A stretch of 64,000 bases of DNA, from the NCBI GenBank assembly GCA_025526995.1, contig JAHLKG010000009.1, forward strand, positions 496,001-560,000. Reading direction: 5' to 3'. Source of the DNA: Powellomyces hirtus. Its lineage: Eukaryota; Chytridiomycota; Chytridiomycetes; Spizellomycetales; Powellomycetaceae. Within the stretch, counting starts at the first letter, position 1, and every line of letters begins with the position of its first letter. Under the pieces are notes generated by a model. The model saw nothing but the letters and a program-made list of their open reading frames with translations. It was not told the DNA's origin and ran no database searches. Below, one piece after another: positions 9,001 to 18,675 of the stretch. The position numbers were made by a program, and so were the translations under genes.

Positions 9001-9950
9001 TGACAGACCTAGGCGAAGTCAACCACTACCTGGGAATGAGAGTTCGACGCGATTACTCAAGGCACGTCATCTACCTCGATCAAGAGTCATATGTAAATGA
9101 CATCCTTGAGCGCTTTGGTATGCAAGATTGCAAGCCCGTCAACACTCCGATGGACCAGACCAAGCTCGAACCCTACGAAGTCGAAAATACAAAGATTTCA
9201 CCTAACCCGCAAGAAGGAGAATATCGCGAAATCGTTGGTTCTCTCATGTACCTGATGATATGCACGCGTCCTGACATTGCTGTCGCAGTCAGTATGCTTT
9301 CTCGCTTCGCAAGCAACCCTTCGCCTCAACATCTGCAAGCTGCAAAGCGCGTTCTTCGCTACCTACGGGGAACATCAGATTACAGCCTCTGCATCGGCGG
9401 AAATAACGTCACCCTTCACGGCTACAGCGATGCCGATTGGGGAAACAACATCATTGATCAACGGTCAATCACTGGCTACCTTTTCTACATTGGAAATGCG
9501 GGCCCTGTTACTTGGGCTTCGAAGCGCCAACCCACCGTTGCTCTCTCATCTACCGAAGCTGAATACATGGCACTTTCATTCGCCACTCAAGAGACAATCT
9601 GGCTTCGCTCACTTCTGCAAGAACTCCAAATCCCCGAATATCTCGATGAGAATGCTCGACCTACAACGATCTACGAAGACAATCAGTCATGCATCTCGTT
9701 GGCAATGAATCCCGTGCATCACGCCCGTACCAAGCACATCGACATTCGACATCACTTCATTCGTGATCACATCGACAAGGAGATTCACCTGGAGTACTTA
9801 CCCACCGCTGAAATGGTAGCCGACTCACTTACAAAGCCTTTACCGGCCCCGGCATTCAAATACCATCGCAAAAACATGTGCATCAAGCACTACGACAACA
9901 CCATCACGCCAATGACGAAAGTGTCCATGACGGAGCTCCCGAATGAGTAA
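6060..9950 (+). CDS. A1 pol: CCHC, protease, integrase, chromodomain, RT, RNase H
   Basis: One open frame of 1296 codons; its first codon is not a real start because it continues gag. In order with rough residues: gag end and CCHC knuckle CWLCNSNEHTPFNC (86-99); protease LDSGCSQHMT (128); GC-rich Ala/Gly/Pro linker (about 310-385); pre-integrase HHCC region starting LWHHRLGHPG (402); integrase D, D, E in HLDLNG, HSDRGGEF and AERFN (455, 518, 554); chromodomain YEVEEILD...KWLGFEDKDNTWEP (692-735); RT with YVDDLLIF (954); RNase H TEAEYMAL (1164); LTKPL near the end. Integrase before RT is the Ty1/copia order. The chromodomain keeps the three aromatic cage positions (Y, W, F) that bind methyl-lysine in HP1-type domains. 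The pol frame is intact while gag is not, so this copy is probably not autonomous. Confidence 0.9.
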   Translation: MFFLRGMNEHHAELVRTQSFKDLHGLMAAAKRLDNGSNKSNQNNRFAKKSKNIALEAQPSKKDGSSHKKTDAKKTTDSKKRQNFPCWLCNSNEHTPFNCPLKAKAVEALKPAANANIAEAHNATTLAYLDSGCSQHMTNDISILESYKEHSTHVRFGNNAFLDAEAKGNAILKLPDGDVPLTDVLYVPKLAKTLISVSALAKDGKRVTFEDESAIIQDCNGTTNDITIPLVRGMYHISPTPMAFATQTCSRTHASKVPTHASKNTSTELTKWTNASNVPTHSSDTSIQALNLSTDATGMAVTRSTPLQATSEGPAAPNGGPAGPILFSEGAGRPNLGLASPPLESESCGCCGGGPAAPKASDDAEDGAPLGAPSADAAAAAALAASSGACSCPFSPVNEGTLWHHRLGHPGTHIMKQLKLPMTNEVCKGCEFGKHKRSPFNGTMTRSKMPLDRLHLDLNGPHIPVVGDEKYALVVIDDYSRFTWIFFLKTKSESTAKLIEFINSIEKQTNEKVRRLHSDRGGEFVNHDLKEFISKKGILHELTAADSPQSNSVAERFNLTLFDTNRSLEHSYGIPKQLWTELAATSVYLRNRLPHKSNNNISPYERLNGEEPSLSHLRVIWADAFVHLVKRKQVSKLAPRATRLKLIDYEFDGAYRCWDDNRQEIVISRDVTFDENSALELAKDYIPPKELYEVEEILDSRDGPEGPEFLCKWLGFEDKDNTWEPLENVNHLTVFADYINEKTASALSAASTEEPQTYKQALSSDDAPKWTEAINAELKSLHTNETWEVINPKSLPHNQRPIPTKWVFKIKRDLNGQPQRYKARLVVKGFEQRYGIDYNETYAPVAKIATERVLLALAASLGLKCHQMDVVTAFLNGIVTETILIYAPEGSGFPPGTILRLRKALYGLKQAPREWYSLLHKELTSLGFKRLANDNAVYIRTLPESDSSQYISVYVDDLLIFAKTESEILSIKTSLHNEFNMTDLGEVNHYLGMRVRRDYSRHVIYLDQESYVNDILERFGMQDCKPVNTPMDQTKLEPYEVENTKISPNPQEGEYREIVGSLMYLMICTRPDIAVAVSMLSRFASNPSPQHLQAAKRVLRYLRGTSDYSLCIGGNNVTLHGYSDADWGNNIIDQRSITGYLFYIGNAGPVTWASKRQPTVALSSTEAEYMALSFATQETIWLRSLLQELQIPEYLDENARPTTIYEDNQSCISLAMNPVHHARTKHIDIRHHFIRDHIDKEIHLEYLPTAEMVADSLTKPLPAPAFKYHRKNMCIKHYDNTITPMTKVSMTELPNE
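7136..7190. repeat. Nested GC-rich hairpin in the A1 linker
   Basis: A perfect inverted repeat with 13-bp arms and a TT centre (7154-7181, GGATGGTGCCCCC arms) lies inside outer arms GGCATCGG/CCGATGCC (7136-7143 and 7183-7190). More GGCCGGCC-like palindromes lie at 6990-7135. All are translated in frame as the low-complexity linker between protease and integrase. A2 has a different but equally GC-rich, hairpin-rich segment at the same place. Confidence 0.85.
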
Positions 9951-9979
9951 AATCCCATCATCGCGGATCGATTGCTCGG

Positions 9980-9989
9980 ACAGGGGGTG
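9980..9989 (+). promoter_or_regulatory. Polypurine tract of A1
   Basis: ACAGGGGGTG lies directly upstream of the 3' LTR, about 30 bp after the pol stop. The same tract precedes the LTR at 29397. Expected plus-strand primer site. Confidence 0.75.
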
Positions 9990-10355
9990 TATTGGAATGT
10001 TGAGACTTGCGTACTCAACGTTTGGTCCTTACATTAGATCCTTACTTGGATTCTCCGACTAGAACTCGTGACCGTCATACCGGTAACGCTAAGAGCTGAA
10101 TTGGATCACGTGTGATCACGTGATTGGAGAAAAAGTAGATTAGAACGCTCAAAGCGAGACATTACCGATAAGACTTTAAGACATAAAATACATTCACATA
10201 CATTACATCTCCGTGCATCTGACAACGCTACATCGTCAACTCCATCTCAGAAGAGCTCTGTAACCCCCCTTTACGAAGTATACTGGAGGCCACATCGAAT
10301 TCGGCCAATCCTCTGCATTTCCGATAAAGTACTGGAAACGCTGATATCTCCAATA
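9990..10355 (+). repeat. 3' LTR of A1, shared with A2 (366 bp)
   Basis: The LTR begins TATTGGAATGTTG and ends CTCCAATA, with AATAAA near 10324. It is followed not by a PBS but directly by mid-gag sequence of a second A copy. By eye it is closer to the LTR at 29397 than to the 5' LTR of A1. That fits recombination between two neighbouring A elements. Confidence 0.85.
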
Positions 10356-11943
10356 GATGGAACGGGAAATCTCTCAAAACTCGTCGACTTCGTTGATCAG
10401 ATTGAAGTGGTCTTTCGCCTCAAATCTGTACCTGGAGAAGAACAGCTTGCATTCATTTTCACCAAGCTCTCTGGTGATGCGAAACAATGGTATAGAAACT
10501 ACTGCAAAGAGGCCGAAAAGGGGAATGCTGACCCCATCACGAATTGGCAAACTTTCAAGCGACCATTCCTTTGGCGTTATCAACCGACCGATCACGAGGA
10601 AGTCCTACTCACTCAACTAGAAAGGTTGCGACAAAGAAGCCACACCATCTCACAGTACAATACCTCGTTCACGAAGATCACCAGTCAGCTCGTCTCGGAC
10701 ATTCCGTTTCTAGTCTACAAATGGTTCTACCTTCAAGGCATGAACGAACATCAAGCAGAGCTCGTCAGAACACAAAGTTTCGAAGATCTCGAAGGCCTAC
10801 AAGCTGCTGCCAAACGTTTAGACAATGGAAGTAACAAGAGTAACCAAAGCAACCGTTTCGCCAAGAAGAGCGAAAACATCGCGCTCAAAGCCCAACCTTC
10901 AAAGAAAGACGGCTCAAGTCACAAGAAGACCGACGCAAAGAAATCCACAGACTCGAAGAAGAGACAGAACTTCCCCTGTTGGTTATGCAATTCGAATGAA
11001 CATACCCCATTCAATTGTGCCCTCAAGGCCAAGGCTGTCAAAGCCTTGAAACCTGCTGCTAATGCCAACATTGCAGAAGTGCACAATGCCACTACATTGG
11101 CTTATCTGGGTTCCCGCTGCTCCACAGCACATGACGAATGACATTTCCATTCTCGAATCCTATGAAGAGCACCCGACATGCGTCAGATTTGGAAACAACG
11201 CCTTTCTGGATGCCGAAGCAAAAGGGAACGCTACCTTGAACCTTTCAGATGGAGATGTACCTCTCACCGATGTTCTCTATGTTCCGAAACTTGCCAAAAC
11301 TCTCATCTCAGTCTCCGCACTTGCCAAAGATGGAAAGAGAGTTACCTTTGAAGATGAGAGCGCCGTCATTCAAGACTCCAACGGCACTGCGAATGACATC
11401 ACCATACCTCTTGTTTAAGGAATGTATCACATCTCACCAACTCCGATGGTTTTCGTCACCCAAACTTGCTCAAGGACAAACGCGTCGAGCTCACCGACAC
11501 ACGCGTCAAAAAATACATCTACCGAATCGAAGAAATGGACAAATGCGTCCAATGTAATGACAAACACATCCAATACATCGAATCCAGCCACAGCCTCAGC
11601 CCTATCACACCCATCTGCTTTAGTGTTGGTGCTGACCGCCCCAAATCGGGGCCACAACAGTGGTTTGTTGGGGCAGGGGGGGGGGGGGGGGGGGACAGCC
11701 ATCATGCTTGTCCTACCCGGCACCCGTGTCTCCTTCAGGAATGTGGCCGCCCCCCACATCTCCTTTGGGAATGGGGGCGCCCCCCCGCCTTGAGCCCGAG
11801 GGGGGAGGCCCAGCCCCCCGACAAGCTGGCCACCCCTCCCCTTCGGACTTGGGATGGGTGAGCTCTGAGGGATCGGCTGCCCCCCATGGGGTGGCCGGTC
11901 CCCCGACCCCTTCTGCTGTGGCACCTCCCCTTTTGGGGAGGCC
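10356..11943 (+). pseudogene. A2 segment 1: gag (5' truncated), CCHC, protease, GC-rich linker
   Basis: The segment starts inside gag at the GGAACGGGAAATC homologous to 5699, so PBS, leader and gag N-terminus are missing. The gag frame reads from about 10407 (VFRLKSVPGEEQL) through ITSQLVSDIPF and WFYLQGMNEHQAEL to the knuckle CWLCNSNEHTPFNC without the A1 deletion. A one-base insertion at the protease (GSRCSTAHDE) shifts the frame, and a TAA follows at about 11416. The linker is very GC-rich with hairpins. It is interrupted by B1 within the 5-bp target AGGCC; the next A2 piece starts at 17218. Confidence 0.85.
11676..11694. repeat. 19-base G run in A2 linker
   Basis: Nineteen consecutive G residues within the hairpin-rich linker of A2. 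The plus strand could fold as a G-quadruplex, and such runs are prone to length change. A1 has only shorter G runs at the corresponding place. Confidence 0.9.
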
Positions 11944-12423
11944 TATTGAGACGTCTTGACATCTACAGACAGGAACTCAGCATACCAGATAGGTTGCTAG
12001 GTTGTTGTCAAGACTAGCAGAGGGTCTGAAGGTGCTTCCCAAGGTAGGGAAGGTCGCCTGTAGTGTTTGGCAGAGTGTACTAGACAAGTAGAGTGTGTTG
12101 GACTGTTATTGTATTGGTTGGGGATGTCCAGAGGGCGTCCTTTTATAACAATTTGGATCATAGTACATGTGTAGTGACAATCTAACTGTGCCCTAGCTTG
12201 GCCAAGACGGCCCTGGCCTGGCCTAGTATTGTTCCCAATCACAAGATGTCTTTTTGCCCTTTCTTGGCGCTTATATCAGCGCTCCAGACGTGTTCTAGGC
12301 CTTCCCAGGCCCTCTCCAGCTTCTCTGGATCATTCCAGACCATTCTACACACAAGTGAATGTCCTCCCACATGTCCTGTGTGCTCTAAGTCCTCCCAGAG
12401 GCGCCCACAGGTAGATTTCAACA
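11944..12423 (-). repeat. 3' LTR of B1 (480 bp)
   Basis: Shown on the plus strand it starts TATTGAGACGTC and ends GATTTCAACA. It is 20 bp shorter than the B2 LTR because B2 carries a short internal duplication. The PPT GAGTGGGAG (minus strand) adjoins it at 12424-12432. Confidence 0.93.
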
Positions 12424-15400
12424 CTCCCACTCAAGAAACATGTTTTGTGATCCCACAGGCGTCCCTCAGTTTCAAGAACTGATCCCTAGCCAGTGGTTTT
12501 GTCAAGATGTCTGCAACCATGTCCTGAGTCGAGAGATACTCCAATGCAATCTCCAAGCGTCCTAGTGCTTCTCTGATAAAGTGGTACCTCACTTCAATGT
12601 GTTTGGTGCTGGCATGCAGTGTCGGGTTCTTAGCAAGAGCAATGGCACCCTGGTTGTCCTCAAAGAGTATTGTGGGTCCATCCTGCTTGAATCCGAGCTC
12701 CCTTGCAAGCAGACGAAGCCAAACAGCTTCCTTGGTGCACTGGGCTAGTGCCATGTAATCTGCTTCCGTGCTTGAAAGAGCTACAGTGGTCTGCCGTTTG
12801 GATTGCCGAGTGATAGGCCCGTTGAACATGAAGATGAATCCAGTGGTTGATCTCCTTGTGTCCAAACATCCAGCATAGTCAGAATCCGAGTATCCAACCA
12901 GCTTCCTAGGCTCAGAGGCATTCTCTTTGCCTCCCAGAAGGATTCCAAGTTTGCTTGTGCCCTTCAGGTATCTAATGATCTGCTTGGCAGCACTCCAATG
13001 CTCCTTTCCAGGCTTTGCAAGGTACTTGGACACGATTCCAACTGCAGCAGCAATGTCAGGGCGTGTTCCTAGCATGGCATAGATCAAACTGCCCACTGCA
13101 TTCCTGTATGGCACAGAGCTCATCTCCAGCTTGTCCGTCTCGTTCTGAGGTGCCATGTTGTTTCTGAGGTGCAGTCCATGTTCCATAGGCGTGGCATGAA
13201 CCTTAGCATCTCCCAGGTTGAATTTCAAAACAACCTCTTCAACATACTTCTTCTGAGACAACCAGATGGTGCGGGTGCTTCTGCTCCGTCTGATGTGAAT
13301 CCCAAGGAAGTAATTCAGCTCTCCAAGGTCTGTCATCTCAAAAGCTCGCCTCAGCTCCTTCTTGACATCCCCCAGCTGTTCCTTGCTTGATGAGGCCACA
13401 ATGAGGTCGTCCACATAGATCAGAATGTACTCTGTTGTCCCATTCTGACTCCTGTAGTACATGCAAGGCTCTGCAGTCGACTGCACAAAGCCCATAGACT
13501 TCAGTTTGTGGTCTATCTTGTGGTTGAAGCGCCTTGCTGATTGCTTGAGGCCGTAGAGGGGTCTCCCAAGCTTGCAGACCCGTCCTGGATGCTTGGAATC
13601 CTCAAAGCCCTCCGGTTGGCGCATGTAGATCACATAGTCCAGATCCCCTTGCAAGAATGCTGTCTTCACGTCCATCTGATGTGCCTCCAAGTCATCTGTG
13701 GCAATGATGGAGAACAGCAGTCTCATGGGACCAAATTTGGCAACGGGAGCAAATGTCTCCTGATAGTCCAATCCCTCTCTCTGTGAGAATCCTTTGGCAA
13801 CAAGTCGTGCCTTGTATCTGTCAAGCTCTCCTGTGTCCTTCAGCTTTCGTTTGAAGACCCACTTGCATCCAATAGCTTTTCTGCCCTTTGGCAGATCCAC
13901 AAGTTGCCATGTCCCATTCTTGACAAGAGCATCCATCTCTTCCTGAGCAGCCTGACGCCATTGTGAAGCATCTGGCATGGTCTGGCTCTCCTTGTAGCTT
14001 GTGGGGTCGTTTGTGACAAAGGAGACAGCATAGGCAACTGCAGCAACGTTTGCAGCATTGCTTGAAGCCTTCCACCATTCTCCTGGCGGCTTCCTAAGTC
14101 TTTTGGGGGTTGGCGAAGGCTCTGCAGCACTCTCATAGTCAGAGTACGGCTCAGGGGTCCGTTCCCTCAAGTTCTCCTCTCCCTCTGACATGTCTGTGTT
14201 CTCAGAATTGGCGCTGATATCCTGCAGCTCGTCACTGACATCCTGCAGCTTCATTTCAGGCCCAATTCCCACTTCCAGGCTCCCAGCAGGCACTTGGGGC
14301 ATCTGAGCAGACTGGAGGGATGGAATGAAGTTCTTCTCATCGAATTTGACACTTCTGGAGAACAGGATCTTCTTAGTCTGTACATCCATAAGCCGGTATT
14401 CCTTGCTGTGGGAGCTATATCCCAGCATGATGCACTTGACTGCAGCATCATTCAGCTTCTGGCGCTTGTTGGGTTGAATGTAGGCATAGGCAATGCATCC
14501 AAATGTCCTCAAATGTCCCAGAGAAGGTGGGATACCATGGAACATCTCATAAGGCGTCTTGGGGCATAACAGTGGGAGATCTGTTCCTCAGATAGACTGC
14601 TGTCATGATTGCTTCTCCCCAGAAACGCTTGTCCAAGCCTGACTGCTTCAACAAACATCTCCCCATCTCCACAAGGGTACGGTTGGCTCGTTCAGCAAGA
14701 CCATTTTGCTGTGGAGTATTTACTGAACTCCTCTGATGCTGTGTGCCCTTCTCCTTGAAGTGGTCCCTTAGCAAGTTGCTCATGTACTCGCCTCCTGGGT
14801 CGGATCTGACCGCTTTGATCTGCTTTCCATGTAGGGGGATGAGGCTGCTTCCAGCTCCTGATAGTGCCTAGCAACTTCTCCCTTAGTCTTCATAAGGCAA
14901 ACATGGAAATATCTCGTCTTGTCATCAATGAATGTGACGAAATAGCGATATCCAGTGATTGTGGGTGGTTTGACTGGTCCCCAGACATCTGTGTGTATTA
15001 ATCCCAGCTTCTCTGATGCTCTGGAGGCCTGTGCCTTGGGGAATGGTGCTCTGCTTGCTTTGCTGAATGCACAAGTGTCACAAATGCTCAAGCTCCCACT
15101 GGTTTGAACGCCCTTGGCAAGCTTGGTGAGCCTTCCAATGTCTGCAATGTTCAAATAGCCGAGTCTCTGATGCCATAGGGACAAGTCCTGACTTGTTGTG
15201 TCCCTTCCAACGTTGTGGGCAATCCCAGCATTTGCCTGCCCATGTGTTGTCTCGAATGTGTAGACAAATTGGTTCTCTTTGGCAAGGAAAGCCGTCCCAT
15301 CCTTTGCAATGATCTGAGCAGCCTGTGTCCCACTTCAAAACAAGCTCCAGCTTTGGCAAGGTGACCCCAGTGATAGGAGGCTCTTGGTCATCTTGGGGAC

Positions 15401-16459
15401 GTGCCAGCAGTTCTGGATTTGCAGGGGCACTGTCTTCCCCTCTGTGTTGATCACCCATGTGTGAAGCGTTCCATGCCCCACAGCTTCCAATGTGTGATTG
15501 TCTGCCATCTCAATGGCGACAGGAGACATCTTCTCATAGTCCCCAAACAGCTCTCTGCGGCCAGTCATGTGCTGAGAGGCTCCTGAGTCCAAAATCTAAG
15601 TGTTGGATATCAAGGATGGCATCTGAGTCCCAATGGTGGTGAAAGCAAAGCCTCCAGGCGTCTGTTGAGTCGAGTTGGCCTGGTTTAGGCCCTTTTTCTC
15701 GTCTGCTGCCCTCTTGTGGCATTCCTTCTTGATGTGGCCCTTCTTGTTGCAGTAGTGACAGACTGCCTCCTTCTTCCAATCTGGCTTTCCCCCAGCCTTG
15801 TGGGTCTTCTGAGCATTCCCTTTGGCATCAGCTTGTGTGGAGAAGGCTTTCGCTGCCTTTCCAGAGTTCTTCTTTCCCTCTGCACGCCTCATTTCCTCCT
15901 GCAACAGCCTGGATGTCACAAAAGCCAAGTCCAGCTTCTCACTGGTCGACTCCAGAGTCATCACAAGGGTGTCAAAGGCTTCAGGAAGGGAAGAGAGCAA
16001 GGAGAACACATGGTCCTCCTCAGAAACGGGCGCTCCAATGGCAGCAAGTTCCTGGGTCATCCTCTTGATCTTGTTGATGTGGATGGTCATGGAATCAGTT
16101 GGGTCCATTGTCACAGTGAGGAACCGACGTCTCAGGAAGTGTCTGTTGGCAACCCCCTTCTTCTCATGCACCTCCCTCAGCTTTTCCCATGCTTCAAGGG
16201 CAGATTCGGCCTCATGAACATGCATCAATTGCTCATCATTCAAAGACATGATCAGCAGAGCCAGAGCTCTCTCATGTCGACGTATCCAGTCGTCTGATGC
16301 TGTGTTGGTGGCCTTGGCAGTTCCAGAGCCATCCTTGATGTCAATGGCATCGCAAAGTCCCTTCTCAATCAACAGCATCTTCATTTTCAACTTCCAAAGG
16401 TGAAAGTTCTCCCCAGTGAACCTCTCAATGGACACTCGAATGTCAGAGTCGCCAGCCAT
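12424..16459 (-). pseudogene. B1 gag-pol, inactivated
   Basis: Homologous along its length to the intact B2 polyprotein. It starts at the ATG at 16459 (MAGDSDIRV). Breaks relative to B2: TGG to TAG in the protease at about 15597 (WILDSG becomes a stop); a frame change near 15350 before the pre-integrase domain; a one-base loss near 14845 within integrase; and a two-base loss near 14563, after which a long frame (14545 to the stop near 12431) carries the chain through RT (YVDDLIV) and RNase H. In the RNase H region the B2 sequence STEAEY appears as STEADY. The gag part is whole, with CCHC CHYCNKKGHIKKEC. The stop overlaps the PPT. Confidence 0.9.
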
Positions 16460-16725
16460 CTTGTGCAAAGAGTGTGGCAAAATGGGATAGTCCCGGTGTT
16501 CAACCGCAAGTGGTCAGAACCTGCTCCAGAAAATCCACTTCAGTCCAGTCCAGTCCAGACAATAGCTCGTTTGATGGTCAGACGCAGGTGTCCTATGCCT
16601 GCTATCTAGGCTCTCGAGTGCTCAAACAGTTCTCCAAGTCCTCAGCAGTACCAGTGATAGGCACAGTGACGTGTTTCCCCTCAAGGGATAGAGGTGGAGT
16701 CAGTAATGTTCGGACAGCTGTGTCA

Positions 16726-16737
16726 GGGCTCATAACC
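16726..16737 (-). promoter_or_regulatory. Primer-binding site of B1 (half-tRNA type)
   Basis: On the element strand GGTTATGAGCCC lies directly inside the 5' LTR and is complementary to the anticodon arm of initiator tRNA-Met. Confidence 0.8.
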
Positions 16738-17217
16738 TATTGAGACGTCTTGACATCTACAGGCAGGAACTCAGCATACCAGATAGGTTGCTAGGTTGTT
16801 GTCAAGACTAGCAGAGGGTCTGAAGGTGCTTCCCAAGGTAGGGAAGGTCGCCTGTAGTGTTTGGCAGAGTGTACTAGGCAAGTAGAGTGTGTTGGACTGT
16901 TATTGTATTGGTTGGGGATGTCCAGAGGGCGTGCTTTTATAACAATTTGGATCATAGTACATGTGTAGTGACAATCTAACTGTGCCCTAGCTTGGCCAAG
17001 ACGGCCCTGGCCTGGCCTAGTATTGTTCCCAATCACAAGATGTCTTTTTGCCCTTTCTTGGCGCTTATATCAGCGCTCCAGACGTGTTCTAGGCCTTCCC
17101 AGGCCCTCTCCAGCTTCTCTGGATCATTCCAAACCATTCTACACACAAGTGAATGTCCTCCCACATGTCCTGTGTGCTCTAAGTCCTCCCAGAGGCGCCC
17201 ACAGGTAGATTCCAACA
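16738..17217 (-). repeat. 5' LTR of B1 (480 bp)
   Basis: Same ends as the partner LTR at 11944. About five base differences are seen (for example GACAGG/GGCAGG and TTTCAAC/TTCCAAC). This suggests a fairly young but not current insertion. Confidence 0.93.
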
Positions 17218-18314
17218 AGGCCGGGCCCCTGGCCGTCTCGATTGCAGCTTCGGCTGCTTTGTTGTCCTCTTCTGGGGCTGTTTCTGGTCCCATCTCCTCT
17301 GTCAAAGAACGAACCCTCTGGCATCACCATTTGGGCCATCCTGGCGCCCATATCATGAAGAAACTCAAGCCCCCATGACCAACAAAGTCTGCAAAGGATG
17401 CAAGTTTGGTAAGCACAAGCACTCACCATTCAACGGCACAATAACACGGTCCAAGACACCACTCGATCGCCTACATTTCGACCTTAACGGCCCGCACATT
17501 CCAGCAGTTGGTGATGAGAAGTACGTCCTCGTTGTGAACAATGACTATTCACGCTTCACATTGATATTCTTTTTGAAGGCAAAGAGCAAATCTATTGCAA
17601 AGTTGATTGGATTCATCAACTTCATCGAAAATCAGACCAACAAACAGGTCAGACAACTTCATTCCGATCAAGGGGGGGAGTTTGTCAATCACAATCTGAA
17701 AGAATTCATTTCAGAAAAAGGCATCCTGCACGAACTCACCCCTGGAGATTCCCCACAGTCCAACAGTGTAGTTCAAAGGTTCAACCTCACCCTGTTCGAC
17801 ACCATTTGTTCATTGGAACACTCATACGGCATCCCGAAACAACTCTGGACCGAGTTAGCAGCTACATCAGTCTACTTACGGAATCGCCTACCCCACAAGT
17901 CCAACAACAACATCTCACTGTACGAACGGCTTCACGGCAAAAAGCCCTCACTTTCTCACCTTTGTGTGATTTGGGCCGATGCCTTCGTGCATCCCGTCAA
18001 GAGAAAACAAGTCTCAAAGTTGGCACCGCGCGCCACACGTCTCAAACTCATCGGTTACGAATTTGACGGCGCTTACCGCTGTTGGGATGACAACCGTCAA
18101 GAAATAGTCATTTCTTGCGATGTAACGTTTGACAAAACCTCAGCACTTGAACTCGCGAAAGACCACATCCCGCCCGAAGAACTCTATGAAGTCGAAGAGA
18201 TTCTCGACTCACGTGATGGCCCGGAAGGCCCCGAATCCCTTGCCCTAGCCCTAACCTCAATCATTTGACGGTCTTTGCTGACTACATCAACGAGAAGACA
18301 GCGATCGCTCTTTC
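17218..18314 (+). pseudogene. A2 segment 2: integrase and damaged chromodomain
   Basis: This continues the A2 linker after B1. Frame 17375-18268 contains the pre-integrase C-x2-C part, integrase HFDLNGPHIP and the catalytic aspartate SDQGGEFVN. Ahead of the RFN segment the glutamate of A1 (SVAERFN) is replaced by Q (SVVQRFN), and the second residue of the DDY motif is changed (NNDYSRF), so the integrase would be dead even without the frame breaks. The chromodomain starts YEVEEILD but its C-terminal half is replaced near 18238-18256 by a short CCCTAGCCCTAACC stretch, followed by a stop. It is interrupted by element C at CTTTC. Confidence 0.85.
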
Positions 18315-18675
18315 TGTTGAATAGGTATGATCAGGAAGCTTTGCAATATGTTGATCGTGTGTGGAGACTGTCTTACTATTTTAGAGGGAGGGTCCCGGGT
18401 TCACTGGCCTTTTATAGGAGCTATCTGTACACCACCAAGGATGCCAAGTCCCAAGTCTCTTGGCATGGCTGTGAGGCTGTTCTGAGCATTGTTAAGATCC
18501 TTGGCAGAGGCTCAGCTCAAACAAGACAGCCTCAGGATGTAACCTGCCACAACTCGGTCAGCTGTGGCTCCATTTAACTCTAACAAGGCTCGTTGGCTGC
18601 CGCACAACCCGGGCTATTCAAGCCGCCCACAGTCTGGGGATCGGGAGCCTACAGGCAGAGATACAGACTCCAACA
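18315..18675 (-). repeat. 3' LTR of C (361 bp)
   Basis: On the plus strand TGTTGAATAGG...CTCCAACA. It lacks an internal segment of about 58 bp that is present in the partner LTR. It contains CCTTTTATAGG, a TATA-like element on the element strand. Confidence 0.9.

Larger units (their letters stand above)
11939..17222 (-). mobile_element. Copia element B1, inserted in A2 (TSD AGGCC)
   Basis: The element spans 11944-17217 and is flanked on both sides by AGGCC (11939-11943 and 17218-17222), which restores the A2 linker when removed. Two 480-bp LTRs differ at only about five positions by eye. PBS and PPT are in the expected places. The internal coding region is broken, unlike the sister copy B2. 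On its own strand the LTRs end CTCAATA where B2 has CTCAACA. Both B1 LTRs share this end, so it was already present in the copy that integrated. Confidence 0.95.

Noticed and set aside
11427..11962. Long proline/glycine-rich frames on both strands of the A2 linker
   Set aside because: They are by-products of GC-rich hairpin sequence, and the region is interrupted by the B1 insertion.
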